From: Pseudocercospora fijiensis CIRAD86
Taxonomy: Eukaryota; Ascomycota; Dothideomycetes; Mycosphaerellales; Mycosphaerellaceae
Direction of reading: 5' to 3'
Assembly: GCF_000340215.1 (NCBI RefSeq)
Contig: NW_006921539.1
Coordinates: forward strand, 1,622,507 to 1,686,506
DNA: 64,000 bases
Shown here: positions 33,771-45,259 of the stretch, piece after piece
How positions within the stretch are numbered: the stretch's first letter is position 1
Layout of the letters: each line of letters begins with the position of its first letter
Made by a program: the position numbers and the translations under genes
The notes under the pieces: generated by a model
Seen by the model: only the letters and a program-made list of their open reading frames with translations
Databases searched by the model: none
Told to the model about the DNA's origin: nothing

Positions 33771-33899
33771 TTCTAAAGTAGTCCGAGTACTACTAATAGA
33801 GGGGGTAGCCGATAGAGAGAGAACGGCTATATCTCGGAGGTTCGGCGTTCTCCGCTAAGCCTCCGTATATACTTCGAGCTAGATTTACCTACGCCCCTA

Positions 33900-35876
33900 C
33901 CCCCCCTAAATAGTACTACTATATACTTGCTATATATAAACGCATTATATAAGGTTGTTTACCTAGTTAGTAGCTATAATAGTATATAGAAAGTTTATAA
34001 TTTAGATAAGAATTAGTATTGTAATAGGCGCCGACGCTATAACCTAAATCTTACTCGAAGCTACTAATTAGGCTAATCGAAGAACGCTATTTCTAGGTCC
34101 GGAAACTCTAGGTCTACTACCGTATTATTAGTACCTCTACCCGTAAGAATACCCGGTATCGCTAGAGCTACGGAAGGATTGAATTATATACTCTACGCTA
34201 ATAAAAGCGTCTTTAGTATACTATTAGTATTATCGCTAGTACTCTAGACCGAAGATACGGTTATAGATAATAAAGAGACCTCGTTCTTAACTATACTTAG
34301 CTCTACCTATACCTCCTTCTTAAAGGCCTCGAAGTCCTCTTATATCCTATTAATATCTTCTTCTATTACGAGCCTTCGTCGCTTTACTACCCTATTTTCT
34401 ACGTCTACTTCTAGTTTATTAGAAGCGGCGTCTTCTCGTACTATATCTCGCTCTAACTTCTATACTATTATAGTAAACAACTCGCTAGCTTATAAGCGTA
34501 TATTATAGTCTTATTATCTTAAGGTATCGTTAGAAGCTCTACCGCGAGACTTACCTTAAGTACGTCTACTTTATATAGCCGAGTCTCGTTGTTTACGGCC
34601 GCCGGATAGAGTTATAGAGCTACGAGAACCTAGTATTACTAGAGTTAATAACCGCCGAGAGGCTGTACGTAATACTAGTATAGTACTTCGACTAGTACTA
34701 TTAGTACTATAGTTTAAATTTAGACCTTTAGTCGACGGTCTTCTACTTCTATTACGCGGCGGCGGTATAGCTATAAGGTCTCGTATACGTTAGCGCTCTC
34801 GTTCTATCTTTTTATTAACCTCTAGCTCTTCTTCCTCGTAACTAGGCGCGTCTTTATTATTATTTCTACCCTTACTAGTTATACTATTACTAGTACTAAC
34901 CTCGTTACTACTATTATCCTACTCCGGGCCCTTATCTTTACTAATTACTAGACTATTAGGTATCTCCTACTACTTAATAAAGTACCGGTTAGCGTCCGGT
35001 ATATACTACTTCTTCGACTATAAACTTAGTATATTATACTTATTACGATAGCTCGTAGCGGCGTCTATTTCTACCTAGCGCGCGATACCTATTACCTCTA
35101 CCTTTACGGCCTCTTAAGCGACTCGTATTTCGTACTAGGTACGTATCTCCGCCTATATAGAACTAGGCTCGTCTTCTTCCTTACTAGTACCGTTACCGCT
35201 CTCTTTAACGTTAAATATAGGCTACTACTTATCTTCTAGCTTCTTTATTATACGGTCGAGCGATATATACTATATTTTAACGTTTAAATAGTATTTAGCC
35301 GTTATTAAGTCCTACTAGCTAGTAGTACTATACGAGGCCTCGAAGTTAGCCGCTATCCTTACTAAGGCGATCTTATTCTTCTTACTTTAACTACGCTTCT
35401 ATCGCTTCGTCGCCGCCTCGATTACTACTTCCGATATATCGACCGCTCTACCTATATCGGTTATACGAGTACGAAGAATCGCTTTTACTACTACTATACG
35501 CCGCTCCGAGTTATTAGTCCGCCTAGTTCTACTCTTATCTTTTACCGAAAGCCTTAGTACCTCCGAAGACGCTATAGAAGCTCGGAAACTCGGTATTTAC
35601 TACGAGAAGTTAGGTACGGTTAATAGCGCTCGAGAGGCCTATTTTAGCGGTATTATTTACTATAAAAGAAGGCTATAAGAAGGCTATAAAGAAGCGATAG
35701 AATAGCCTAATTCTACGCGCTATAGAAGACGCGATTTAGCCTTAGACGAGGTCTTAATAACCTTCTTATTTAGCAAACTATAACTACCGCTATACTAAAT
35801 TCGACTGTTTATAAGACTAGTGCGCTATATACTATATATAGTATATAGCGCACTAGTATAGTAAGCAGAGTGCTTA
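33900..35876 (-). repeat. Repeat E, left arm, with coding-like minus-strand frame
   Basis: RIP-mutated DNA of unknown family. Bases from about 35,385 to 35,876 are repeated in inverted orientation at 36,649-36,755 and, after element F, at 63,621-64,000. Between about 34,240 and 35,230 the minus strand keeps one frame when TAG/TAA are read through. It encodes an acidic then basic, coiled-coil-like sequence (EEDEPSS, SYEEEELEVNKKIERE, RDLIAIPPP). I do not recognise it as a transposase. The inner end of the arm is GTGCTTA at 35,876. The left limit at about 33,900 is an estimate. Confidence 0.55.
35816..35857. repeat. Perfect 42-bp palindrome
   Basis: Bases 35816-35857 equal their own reverse complement: ACTAGTGCGC at the left end, GCGCACTAGT at the right, TA-rich centre. 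A diverged copy (36671-36706, about one mismatched pair) lies in the right arm of the inverted repeat. Confidence 0.9.
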
Positions 35877-35948
35877 TGATAGGCGAAATTAGGAGTTGGC
35901 TAATCCTGAAGGTTATCAGGACCCCCGCTCAGGGAATAGCTTCGTCTC

Positions 35949-36156
35949 CTAGATCGGAAGCCTCCAGCTATTATGGCGTCGCATCAGGCCGACATATCCT
36001 GGTTTTTCCAGGAAATCACTCAGCAGGAATATGTCCCCGCCGGCGCATAACCGGTTTTCAAAATGCTCCGCCCACCTGACAGTATTCACAAAATCCGACG
36101 CCTCATTCCAGGGGTGCTGGTCCCCGGCAGGAACATAGACATACCGGGGGTTCCCC
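35949..36156 (-). CDS. Unidentified C-terminal coding fragment, truncated by the gap
   Basis: The minus-strand frame enters from the gap and ends at TAG 35,951-35,949. It contains RYVYVPAGDQHPWNEASDF, VRWAEHFENRLCAGGDIF and LLSDFLEKPGYVGLM. The sequence is aromatic and compact, like a folded enzyme. Its codon use (CTG, GGG, GCC, AAA) looks unlike the neighbouring fungal genes and somewhat bacterial. I cannot name the family. It could be contamination, transferred DNA or a genuine fungal gene fragment. Confidence 0.4.
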
Positions 36157-36256
36157 NNNNNNNNNNNNNNNNNNNNNNNNNNNNNNNNNNNNNNNNNNNN
36201 NNNNNNNNNNNNNNNNNNNNNNNNNNNNNNNNNNNNNNNNNNNNNNNNNNNNNNNN
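36157..36256. other. Assembly gap (100 N)
   Basis: Exactly 100 N, the conventional length for a gap of unknown size, so the two sides may not be adjacent in the genome. Confidence 0.99.
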
Positions 36257-36422
36257 CAAGTATCTCACGGGTTTCATCGTTGTGGGACAGTTCCGGTATA
36301 TTCTCACGAATTTGGGTGAGAAGATGAGTGATGATGAGGTGGATGAGTTGTTGAAAGTTGTGGATGAGAGTTCGGGAGAGTTTATTTATATGGATATGGT
36401 GAAGATGATTCTGCAGAATTAA
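36257..36422 (+). pseudogene. Cdc4-like myosin light chain / EF-hand protein, C-terminal fragment
   Basis: The frame from the gap edge to TAA 36,420-36,422 encodes GQFRYILTNLGEKMSDDEVD, LLKVVDESSGEFIYMDMV and KMILQN, the C-terminal lobe of a Cdc4/essential-light-chain protein that binds myosin IQ motifs in the cytokinetic ring. The first bases (KYLTGFIVVGQ) correspond to a family DKDxTGFIGVGQ-type loop, so two positions look changed by transversions (Asp to Tyr, Gly to Val), not by RIP. The upstream exons are missing at the gap, so this may be a real gene broken by assembly or a captured fragment. Confidence 0.7.
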
Positions 36423-36648
36423 GGGAAGAAAAGAGCGGTGGGGGTTGAGTCCGGCAAGGTGGTTGACTGAAGGGAGAGTAGAGGTGTCGAGATCGATGAT
36501 ATTGGTCATGAAATCAGCCAAAACGCCAGCCTCTTGCACGTCTTTCCTCACAATGTACAACTCCAACCTCCTGGCGAGAATGGGACTGAGATTCATGTGT
36601 GGTCCACGAGGAAGCAGTGCGGAAAGTCTGAGAGAGTTTAGCATCATG

Positions 36649-36755
36649 TAAGCACTCTACTTACTATAGTAGTACGCTATATACTATATATAGTGTATAG
36701 CGTACTAGTCTTATAAACAGTCGAATTTAGTATAGCGGTAGTTATAGTTTACTAA
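36649..36755 (+). repeat. Repeat E, right arm, inner part
   Basis: 107 bp, inverted copy of 35770-35876 with mostly C/T or G/A differences. Its outer end CTAA (36752-36755) is the target site of element F; the arm resumes at 63,617. Confidence 0.85.
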
Positions 36756-37034
36756 TATTGGCTAGTAACCGGCCCTACACCTATAGGCTAGTTTTGAGCC
36801 TATATAAGAGGCCTCCTTCTATAGAGTAGACAGATTATCAACCTCGTATAGTACATTGTTTATGTTACACTTCTATAATGCCTATATTGCAGGGCTCTAG
36901 TTATTAGCCTAAGCGACAGTCTCGTTATCCTATCTTACTAAACATAGCTGCCTATATTGCTATAGGTTATGTTACCCTCGGTAACCTATACTATTGCTAT
37001 AAGTAGTAGTAGTAGTATTGGTTTCCGTCTATTA
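36756..37034 (+). repeat. 5' LTR of element F
   Basis: 279 bp starting TATTGGCTAGTAACC (originally TG) and ending GTTTCCGTCTATTA. Preceded by CTAA. Confidence 0.88.
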
Positions 37035-37899
37035 TTAGAGCCGAAGGTAGGGCTATCTCTTTATATCTAACAGGTTCGGGTATGTTAAAGGTAGTCTCTA
37101 GGCACGAATAGCTATAACCGAAGCGAGGGCACAATAAGAGCCTATAATACGGACGATACCGAAGTATCTTAAGGGGCCGTTACGACAAGTAGAGAAACCT
37201 CTTAACGAGGGCATCGCTTTAACCCCGAAAAGCTGTAAACCCTTAGGACTGTTACAGCTTAGGGCCTAGTCTATAACTATAGCTAGCTTCTAAGGACTCG
37301 GCTCCGGGTCGAAGACCTATTTAGTACCGCTTGCTCGAGATAAGCCTCGCCTAAGGAGGAGATAGACTAATTACCTATCGGCCTTGCTTAGTTTGCTAAG
37401 ACTATCTATATAATAGTAATTACTAGATTACAGGTCGGATGCCTAGATAGTTCCCCTATTAACCGGATAGATTGTTTCGGGATTCGCTACCTCGTTCGGA
37501 TAGTGCTTAGCCTTCTACTAGAAAAAGAAGGTCCCCGCCCCCCGCCTAGCTAAAGGAGATAACGATAGTTAGTAAAGTAGCTAGTTTCTAGGATCTAGGT
37601 GTAAATAGAGATTGCAGTTCCTTCCTATAAGCGGCTTTTGTCTAAAATTACTAAATTAAAGCTCCTAGGGGTATCTAGGCGACCCCTAGGAGGCTAAACT
37701 CTAATGCTACCCCGGGGGTAATATTAGAGGAAAACAGCCTAGTATACTATTTTCTCGCATAGCAATATCGAAACAAACCAAACCTACAATATACACTAAA
37801 AACACTTTCCTATAGTATTTTATTTTAACTACTTTATAACAATCGAATAAGCTCTAGCTCTAGCGAAAACGAGCATTATAAATTAGCGGAATCTTCGGA

Positions 37900-40750
37900 A
37901 TCTAATAACCCGCCGGACCCTATTAACGAAGAAATTAGGCGACGACTAGTTATTATAAGCGCTATCGACCTAGGGGCTATCGAGCCTTCTACGCCTAAGG
38001 CTCTCTATAATGTCGTTATAAAGATAATTCAAGGGTAAACTAACCTTCTCCGTTAGAATAGGCGTCGCCCGCTAGAGCTAGGAAGCAGTAGGAACCCTTT
38101 ATTCGAAGGGTAGAACGCTACGGCGCACGTAGAACGCTTTAAGGACAACTTAGCCGAGTACGGACTCGAAGAGGAGTCGGACTAATACAAGGTCCGGTCC
38201 CTTACGAGGACTACTATTACTAAGCTTTACCGAACCCTTAGAACCCTAGTTAGCTACCTAGAAAAGGACGACAAGTCTAATACTAACTAGGAGGTCTTTA
38301 AGTAGGCCTTTATAAGGGAGTATCGGGATCGCGATAGCCGTCGTATTAAAGGTAGTCGTACGTAGCTTAAGAACCTCTATATAGAGAGGCGTACCGAAGA
38401 TAACGACCTAAAGGAGTACGTCCGCGAGTTTGTTAAGTTAGCGGACGGCATCGACTAGTAGGACCTCGAGAATTCTTAGAGAACGAGGCTACTCCTTAAA
38501 GGGTTGCCGTAGTCTACGGCTAAGCGTATCTTCCGTCGCTATAAGCTTAGCAAAGCTAATCCTAAGACCTTTAGGAAGTATAAAGAGGTCCTAGAGGCTA
38601 TTAAGGACGATATTAACAGCTCCGCCGATGCGAAGAAGTTTATTTACGGCGAGGACCGGAATAACCTAGCTTAGGTAAAGAGCGACGCCTCGGGAAGTAG
38701 AGGACCTAAGTTCCTTCCTAAGTCGTAGAGCGGTCCTAAGACCGTAACTCCTACTATTACTAAGCATTCTTAGGACGTTACGGACTTAGCTAAATCCCTA
38801 GCCTAGCTCAACCTTAATGCGAAAGCACTATAGCGAGTTAGGGAGGTTATTAATGCTAGTATACTAAGGGATGTACGACTAGTCTACTAGGTTTCCGATC
38901 CTAACTACCCTAAGGCCCCTTTAGTTAACGTCTACGCTATACGGAAGATCTATTCTAACTTGGATAGTAAGTGCTAGATGTACGGCGGTTTCAAATATAT
39001 TCAATTAGACTGCCTTATCTAGAAGGAGCTTCTTAAGAGGAAGCTCGTTATATAAGTAAATAGTCGGTTCTACTATACTAATACCGGCGATAAGATTAAC
39101 TTCGAGTAGGATCGTAGAGCCCCGAAGCTGCCTTAACTTAGAAGTCTTCTAGAGAAGAAGTATAGTAGTAAGATCGAGTTTAAGGATACTAGGAATAGTA
39201 CCCTCGCCGCTATTACTAAACGAGAAACTTAGAAGGTTAGGGCAAAACAGGTTAAGGAGCGGAGCAGTAATAGTACTACTAAGCCTATTAAAGTTAACTT
39301 TGTATCTTAGGACCCGGACGCAGTTACTAAAGTTTACGCGGTTACTAAGAATAGTATAGATGTCTACGCTACTATAAGGTCCTAAACTTAGTCGTTCTAA
39401 ACCTAGTCCTAGAGCAAGGGCAAGAGCCCGTAGAACCCTACCCGCCCTAGTACGGTAGCCCCTACTAGGATACTTAAGAAGCAGGCAGCTAATAAAGCTA
39501 GGAAATAGCGAGAATTAGTCGCTAAGACTAAGACACTCTAGACAGCTAAAGACCGTATAACGCGAGCTAGTATAGCTACTCCGGAGGTACTAGAAACTCT
39601 AGATATCGATATAGAGGATGCTACTACCGACCTTAGTAGTACCCTAGGCCTAGCTAACCCGCTAGCCTACAAACGAAAGTTAGCCGACCTAAAGAGCTTT
39701 CGCTTTAATAGGTATATAAAGAAGTATAGTGCCGGGCCTACTAACTCCTACGATATAAAGGCAAATGCTCTCTTCTAGGCTTTATAGTTCCTAGACCTTA
39801 AGTCTAACGTGTCTATAGGGGAGCTTCTAGTATACGGTTTGCCTACTAACCTGTTCTAGAGCCGGATTCCTAACGATGCTACCTTTATAAAAGACCTTGC
39901 AGCCCTCCGACGTAAATAGGGGCGAGAGGACTATATCGACGTCTCTTCCCTATAGTTCCTTCCTAAATTTTTAGGGGCCTAGGAGTTAGTAGAAGGCGAA
40001 TTAGTAACCTACGAGAGCTAGGAGACTATCGATAATACTAACGAAGAGGGGATTAAGGAGATAGGCCGAGGGGATAATAATAATGCCGACCCTGCTTTAG
40101 TTTTAGTTTCTATTAAGGCTATCCGATTTACTAGCTAACAAATCGGTCGAGTAGGACCTCCTCGACCTAAGGAACTTTACTCTATCCCTAATAATATAGA
40201 CCTTTCCGCAGTTACCCGTTCCTTTACTATCGTTCCCGCTATCTATATTTAAGTTACTATCGGAAGCTATAGTTAGCAGTTGCTAGCAATGCTTAATAAT
40301 AGTTTAGAGTCACTTATTATAAGTAAGCGCTAGGCTAAACAGCTCCGACTGCTAATAAACAGAGATATTTCCCTTAGTATATAGGGAGTAAATAGGGAGG
40401 TTGCGCTAGTAGGTGCCTACTATAATGTTATAGTAGACGCTTTCGGTATATACTTTTCCTTTACCTTCTAGGTTGCCGCTAACCCGAATACGCTAATTAT
40501 TCTAGGTCGTCTATAGTCTCGTATAACTCGGGGTATCTAGCGCAACTGCGACGATAGCTCCTAGGAAGGAACTATCGCTAACTAAAAGGGTAACCGAGTC
40601 GTGTTTACTAGTTATGTCGGCAATACTAGCTGCAAGTCCTACAAGGATATCCTTACTACTTCTAAGCGCTCTTCGGGAAACGCTATAGCGCGGTTATAAG
40701 ACCGGCAATCTGCGCTATAAGTTAGTATAGCTTAAATAGGTTATATCTAG
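37900..40750 (+). pseudogene. Gag-protease remnant of element F
   Basis: Plus-strand frame 2, continuous when TAG/TAA are read as lost Gln/Trp. A Gag-like core starts near 38,093 (NPLFEG, AHVERFKDNLAEYGLEEE). The zinc knuckle at 38,972-39,013 reads CQMY...Y...C, where the second Cys and the His of CCHC have become Tyr, as RIP would do. A retroviral-type aspartic protease region lies near 40,260-40,330 (GSYSQQLLAMLNNSLES; the catalytic Asp is now Asn). Confidence 0.7.
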
Positions 40751-41499
40751 AGGTGCGCCGCTCCGTACGTTAAGGCAAGTTTCTAGGCTCTATACTAAGG
40801 AGGCGAATGCTCGAAGCGATAGCGAGTATAACAACCCGGTAACGATAACCTAGTATACGAATCTCGGTAATAATACTATTGCAATTATTGCCGCCGGAAG
40901 CAGATCTACCCGAGCCCGAATCCGAACTAACTAATTAGAGCGCCGATCGAATACTACCCTAGGGATATTATTAGGAATCTAACGTTTTCGCCGGAATTAT
41001 AAATTAGGATTACTAGCTATATACCTACCGACTTAAGGAGACTTCCGATAAAGTTTACGCGCTATTCTGTTACGCTAATCTCCGGGCCTAGCGTTAAAGA
41101 GAGAGGGCTCGGGTATCCCGAGCGGTTAGTATATATACCCTATATAAGAGGGTAGCTAACAAGATTAAGCCTGTAAAGGGCAGCGTATATATAACCGATA
41201 GGTCTAATCCTAGCGGAAATCCTAACTAGCGACAAAAGTGCCTTAACCGCGAAGCGATATTAATACCTAGGGATAGTCTATACGACTAGAGGTATATTAC
41301 TAAAAAGTTCTCCGCTATTCCTAGGGGATCGAGGCTAACGCCGGAGAGACTAGCGAACATTAAACCTAGCATCGAGCTTTCGGATCTTAAATTGGATTTG
41401 CTATACGAGCTTCTATACAACCGCGAAGCCGTATTAGTATATAACTTTACGCATCTAGGTAGGATTAACCCGGAGGTTGCCCCTCTATAGAGGATCCGA

Positions 41500-44064
41500 A
41501 CGATCGAGTATAAGCCTTAGGCTTACCTAGGGTTTAAGCTAAACCTAAGCCTAAGAGGTATAGTTAAGGACATAATACAGTAGCGTATAAAGGCTGGCAC
41601 CTTAGAGCCTTCCTATGCCTCGTATCGCAATCTATACTTCCTAGTTTAGAAGAAGACAGCTCCTAGGGAACTAAAGAAGTATCGGCTAATTAACGCTACC
41701 TAGAAGTTTAACGTAGTTACGATTAGAGATACTAATCTTCCTCCGGAGACTAATAGGTTCTTAGAAGCCTTTGCTAACTATATAGTAGCCTCGCTAGTTA
41801 ATATATTCTCGGGCTACGACTAGATACCTCTCTACTCTAATAGTAGAGACCTAACTAGTTTCGAAACGCCTCTTAGACTGTACCGACAAACTACCCTTCC
41901 CTAAGGGGCGACTAACTTAGTAGCCTAGTTCGTACGTATTATAAACTAAGTCCTCGCGGCTTACATTTCTTATACTACGATGCCCTTCCTCGACGATATC
42001 GGTATTAAAGGGCCTAAAACTAGGTATAACAACGAAGAAGTAGAACCTAGTATTCGGAGGTTCTTTCTTAAATATATCTAGAACCTCGATAGTGTCCTCT
42101 GCGACTTAGAGCGGGCTAACTTAATAGTATATAGGGAAAAGCTTTAGCTCCTATATAAGCGTATAAACATTGTCGGGTTTATTACTAATAAGAACGGCCG
42201 CTATCCTAACAATGTATAGGTCCTAAAGATTATGTCCTAGCCCGACCCTACCTATTAGAAAGATATCCGGATCTAGCTTAGAGTAGTCTCCTACTTCTAT
42301 ATCTAGGTCGAAAACTTTGCGTTAGTATACAAGCCTCTATACGCCTTACTTAAGAAGGATATAGAGTTTGAATAGACCTCCGTTTACTAAGCCGCTAAGG
42401 ACAAGGTTACTAAGGCACTTGTTAGCGCGCCTACGCTTACCTCTATTAACTACTCGGAAGGCGTAGGTCTACTAATTGTTGCTATCGACTCGAGCGGGGA
42501 AGGTTACGGCGAGATACTAATACAGTATAATCGTAAGGAGCCCTCCTTACGTTACCCTATCCGGTACGAGTCCGGTCTATAGAAACTAATCGAGGCCCGA
42601 TACGATACTAGTAAGCGGGAGTGCCTTAGTGTCTATAAAGCTCTTAAAAAGTTCCGTCCTTAGCTCTTTAGAGTGTTCTTTCGCCTAGAAGTCGACGCTT
42701 AGACGCTAGTCTATTAACTTAACTATATAGCCTCCGACCTACCTAACTCTACGATAGCTCGGTAGGTTGCCTAGATCTATTTATTTGATTTCGACGTCTT
42801 CTATGTTCCTAGTAAGAAGTATACTAGACCGGATAGCCTTTCTAGAAGGCCTACTATAGAAGAGGACATCGCCGAGATAATAGAAGAAGAGGATATCGAC
42901 GCGGTTATTAACCGCACCTTCTTTACTACCTTCTATATTAACGCTATGCCGGTAATTACTAGGTCTACTGCCGACGACTAACCTAGTAACTAGCCTAACG
43001 AAGACCCTGCTACTAACGGCGAGGACTAGGACGATACTAAGGCGGGCGAACTAGGTAGGGATAATATCCTTAATAGGGTCTACTCCGACGCCTCCTATAA
43101 TATCGCCTACTTCCTTACCTATACGAAGAGAGCTCCCGGTCTATTAAAGAGTTAATACTATCGCGTTATTCGCTATTCTCGGAGGTTCCTTATTAAGGAT
43201 CGCATCCTTTAGCGATAGGCTATAGTTAATATACCGCTCTAGCGTATTATTAACGATCTAGTAGCCTAATAAGAAATCCTTTATTCCGTTTACGATAAGC
43301 TCGGCTACCGGGCGGCGGAGGGCACCTTCGATATCCTTCGTCGTCGCTATTAGTAGGACGGCGTATAGGCTAATATCTCCCGCTACTATAAGAGCTGTCC
43401 TAAGTGCAACTTTAGGAACAGCTACCGACGTCCGGGGGAGCTGCGTATCCCTACTATCTAGTTAGTTAGGGAGCGGTAGTATAGCGATAGGGTCTATCTT
43501 AGCCGTAATAATAGCCTATATATTATTCGAGAGGGTCTTTCTCGATAGCCGGAGGCCTATTATTTCTATAAGGGGTACGGTGCTATTAATGCCCGTAATA
43601 TAGCTACCTTCCTATTTAAGGATCTGTTTTACCGCTAGGGAACACCTTACGAGGTTATCTTAGACAACGCTACGAACAATATAGCTAAGGAGGTTTAAGC
43701 GCTACTTGTTTCGTATAGGGCGAAGAACGTTCGCATCTCCCCGTACTATCTCTAGTCGAATGCTATTATTAAGCGCGGCTATCGGTCGTTAATTAATGCC
43801 CTATCTAAGATAACTAATAGTAGCGACAGATTAGTTCCTATTTCTACCCGCGTCCTAGCCCTTCTCTAGGCGGACCGAACTACTATTGTCGACACGACTA
43901 GACTTATACTAGCGGAACTTATAATTAGGAGGGACGCCGTTCTTCCTATTAAATTGTCCTATCGTACGTATAGCGTTTACAATTAGGGGTCTGTTCGTAC
44001 TAGGGCAGATCTTCTTGCCCTACGGGCTAAGGCTTTTAAGGATATAACTACGACTTCTTAAGAG
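41500..44064 (+). pseudogene. RT-RNase H-integrase remnant of element F, 5' part
   Basis: Plus-strand frame 1, shifted relative to gag as in many Gypsy elements. The RT active site is FLDDIGIKGPKTRY (from 41,980). RNase H lies at about 42,470-42,700 (IVAIDSSGEGYGEIL, ARYDTSKRECL). A thumb/linker with SLSRRPT lies near 42,840. Integrase includes a CPKCNFR zinc-ligand piece near 43,390 and GAINARNIATFLF near 43,590. The frame is cut at 44,064 by element C and resumes at 57,988 in the same frame. Confidence 0.75.
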
Positions 44065-44262
44065 TATAAAAAGGGTTGTGTTAGTAGGTAGATAGGGTAG
44101 TAGTAAATTAGTATAGTATTCGATAGAGAGCTAAGAGGAGAGGGAGGAAGATAGGTAAGTTAGCCTAACGCTAAGCGCTAAGCCCTACCTAAGGCATTAA
44201 GACCCTAGCTTTACTCGAGCCTAGTTATATACTAATTACGTGTAACCTCTTTAGTCCTAATA
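44065..44262 (-). repeat. 3' LTR of element C
   Basis: 198 bp; outer end TATAAAAAGGG next to TSD AAGAG. Partner of 57785-57982. Confidence 0.92.
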
Positions 44263-45039
44263 TACGCTTCCCTTCTAAAGGCCGCGCCCTCGTAGCTAGT
44301 CTTTGTTCTAACCTCTATCGCTACTAACTTAGCAGGTCTAACAAGCTGCTCGATTCGCGCTAAATTAAATACGCAACTACCGATTATGTAACTATGTTAA
44401 ACCTTACCTCTAATACAATACAATGTCTAACTCTAACTACGCTATCCTTGTATATAATAAAGTAATATATAGCTACGAAAATTGAGGGCCTTCGACTAAT
44501 TATAATACGAGCGCGTCTTCCCTACTATAATAGGTAGACGTACGAGGTATTGCAGCCCTGCCTCCGTTCTAAGTAATGTCGTACCGAGTTCTTTGCGTCT
44601 ACTCTAAAAGACCTAGAAATGTCCGCTCCGAGGGTTTGTCCGTTCCGAGGGTTGCTCTTATTATTACGAGGGCTATTATTTACTATCGTAGTTTTACTAG
44701 CCCTAATTAGTTAGGTTTAGTAGCCTTTAATTGTTAATCTTATCTTATCTTTTAAAAAACACAGCTCGTCTAGTTTCTATAGGTAAAGGCTATTATAAGT
44801 ATAGTAGTAGAGGTTCGCCTCGCTTAAAGGGTTAGATAGATCGAGAAGTAACCTATTATCCGCAAGATCGACCCTGGCTAGCTTAGCTCTATAGTTTTGC
44901 CCTTAGTTAGTTAGTCTATTAGTCTACTTAATCTTTTAAGCGGCTTAAAGTTTTAACTCGGCCTTAAAGTTTTAATCAAACCTTAATAGGCTTAAAGCTT
45001 TAATTAAAGTTTTAATTAAAGGTGCCTTAGGCTCGTAGT

Positions 45040-45226
45040 TGTAAAGGGCTACGCCCTAGGTAGAAAGCGCTAGCCTTAGGCATTCGGCCTACGCGACTCT
45101 AACCTACTACTTAGCGCTTAGCGCACCGTATAAAACTATTCGGATTTACGTAGATAGACTTAGCTCTTTATCGAACCTATTAAGTCTTACATCTAGCATC
45201 TACGTACGCGTTGCTTACCTGTAATA
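45040..45226 (+). repeat. 5' LTR of element D
   Basis: 187 bp, preceded by TSD GTAGT. Confidence 0.92.
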
Positions 45227-45259
45227 TTAGGTTCGATCTTTAATATAGGAAACGCGGAG

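Larger units (their letters stand above)
19800..33900 (+). mobile_element. Element G: Harbinger-like DNA transposon split by nested retroelements (outer limits approximate)
   Basis: Outermost layer of the left set. It is present as 19,800-20,286 and 32,811-about 33,900 and is interrupted by Copia element B, whose TSD CTAAC lies at 20,282-20,286 and 32,811-32,815. The right piece carries a transposase remnant on the plus strand (separate entry). I could not find matching terminal inverted repeats, so both outer limits are estimates from where coding resemblance and composition change. Confidence 0.5.
35877..36648. other. Non-RIP unique island between inverted arms, containing assembly gap
   Basis: The only stretch between about 19,800 and 64,000 with normal CpA/TpG content. 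It is bounded by inverted copies of repeat E, whose inner ends read GTGCTTA and TAAGCAC. It contains an unidentified minus-strand frame left of the gap, a 100-N gap, the C-terminus of a myosin light chain gene right of the gap, and 226 bp of further unique DNA (36,423-36,648). That last part has an open minus-strand frame starting at 36,647 (MMLNSLRLSALLPRGPHMN) which I do not recognise. Confidence 0.7.

Noticed and set aside
35816..35857. Palindrome as a Helitron 3' hairpin
   Set aside because: No CTRR terminus follows and no Rep/helicase coding was found.
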